Assembly (NCBI GenBank): GCA_045546135.1
Contig: JAZQCD010000013.1
Location: 1-64,000, forward strand
Reading direction: 5' to 3'
DNA: 64,000 nucleotides
Origin: RUG13409 sp045546135
Lineage (GTDB): Bacteria > Bacillota > Clostridia > Peptostreptococcales > Anaerovoracaceae
The notes under the pieces were generated by a model, which ran no database searches, had not been told where the DNA came from, and was given only the letters and a program-made list of their open reading frames with translations. A program made the translations under genes and the position numbers. Numbering within the stretch: position 1 is the first letter of the stretch; every line of letters begins with the position of its first letter. Shown piece by piece: positions 63,359 through 64,000 of this stretch.

Positions 63359-64000
63359 TAAAAACTGAGTTGCTCCTCTTCTACTGTATATTTTACAGGT
63401 CTTTTCATCCCTATATGCGAGTAGGCTTCGTCGGATACCATTCTCCCTTTTGGAGTCCTTAAGAGAAGACCAAGCTGAAGAAGATAAGGTTCATAGACAT
63501 CTTCTATGGTTATCCTTTCTTCGCCTAAGGATGCTGCTATGGTATCTATGCCGACAGGACCTCCGTGGAACCTTACTGCAATGAGCTCTAATATCTTTCT
63601 GTCGAGATCTTCAAGTCCGTATTCGTCTATGCCCAAGGCTTCGAGAGTTGAATTTACGATCTTCGTATCGATATTTCCGTTTCCTTTGACTTGTGAGAAG
63701 TCTCTGACTCTTTTTAAAAGCCTGTTTGCGATCCTCGGAGTACCTCTCGATCTTTTTGCAAGGAGTTCAAGGCTGTCTTCATCTATCTCTACATTGAGTA
63801 TGCCTGCAGTCCTTCTTAAGATCTCTTTGAGTTCATTAGTTGTATACAGCTCAAATTTGGCATTTATACCGAATCTGTCTCTTAAAGGAGCTGACAAAGA
63901 GCCTGCTCTTGTAGTAGCTCCTACAAGAGTAAAATGAGGAAGCGTGAGCCTTATGGAATTAGCCATAGGACCTTTTCCTGTGACTATGTCTATAGAGAAG
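63358..64000 (-). CDS. ruvB: Holliday junction helicase RuvB, 5' part cut by window edge
   Basis: The frame is open to the window end (SIDIVTGKGPMANS), so the first 40% is missing. Seen: GATTRAG sensor, LRDRFG arginine-finger region, SRGTPRIANRLLKRVRDF and the C-terminal winged helix (GPVGIDTIAASLGEERITIEDVYEPYL). ATPase motor of branch migration with RuvA. Confidence 0.96.
   Translation of the reverse strand, partial: FSIDIVTGKGPMANSIRLTLPHFTLVGATTRAGSLSAPLRDRFGINAKFELYTTNELKEILRRTAGILNVEIDEDSLELLAKRSRGTPRIANRLLKRVRDFSQVKGNGNIDTKIVNSTLEALGIDEYGLEDLDRKILELIAVRFHGGPVGIDTIAASLGEERITIEDVYEPYLLQLGLLLRTPKGRMVSDEAYSHIGMKRPVKYTVEEEQLSF

Noticed and set aside
1..64000. CRISPR array, replication origin, rRNA genes
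   Set aside because: No regularly spaced repeats, DnaA-box cluster or rRNA sequence was noticed on reading either strand.

Overview
The window is moderately AT-rich chromosomal DNA from a Gram-positive anaerobe of the class Clostridia (Firmicutes). The support is gene content and order: HemZ-type radical SAM protein, YlbF, ribonuclease J, Asp23/Gls24 proteins, YajC, RelA, TmcAL/YlbM next to coaD and ackA, rpmF, rpmB, tgt-queA-ruvB, strong AGGAGG ribosome sites and SOS boxes of the GAAC-N4-GTTC type. Genus is not determinable; no sporulation, rRNA or phage structural gene is present. All genes but three (rpmB and two CNNM/CBS genes) lie on the minus strand.

Right to left, i.e. in the direction of transcription: (a) 64000-58782, housekeeping operon ruvB (cut by the window edge)-queA-tgt-rlmD-like-tyrosine phosphatase lipoprotein, closed by a terminator. 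(b) 58725-52203, diguanylate cyclase, HPt protein, transglutaminase-like lipoprotein, PilC/GspF, four small pilin-like proteins and a PilT ATPase. (c) 52106-49516 on the plus strand, rpmB and two tandem CNNM/CBS membrane proteins. (d) 49354-42008, Asp23-like, recG, rsmD, coaD, a coiled-coil protein, tmcAL-like, ackA, a membrane protein, rpmF and tRNA-Leu(CAA). (e) 41874-14346, yajC and then an almost gap-free run of 23 genes from relA to a YnbB-like PLP enzyme: aminoacyl-tRNA synthetases (hisS, aspS, leuS), a YqeK-RsfS fusion, RNase J, efp, mltG, nusB, xseAB, ispA, dxs, tlyA, mutS, mutL and miaA. (f) 14298-12976, an FMN-binding membrane protein and a YneA-like LysM protein under three LexA boxes.

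The left 13 kb is accessory. A TIR-domain membrane protein, a lipoprotein, an acyltransferase-SGNH protein and a methyltransferase form one apparent operon (12774-6727). Next comes a five-gene cluster with a flavin reductase, a YbjQ protein and a SUFU-domain protein that has no good start codon. Then a roughly 320-bp transposon-like repeat element, and finally a BlaI/BlaR1 regulatory operon with its operators visible.

The most interesting material is the TIR/lipoprotein/acyltransferase operon, the SOS-controlled LysM gene, the pilus operon led by a diguanylate cyclase, the YqeK-RsfS fusion with an internal ribosome site, and the SUFU/neighbour pair that may be orphan immunity genes. No CRISPR array and no complete insertion sequence were found.
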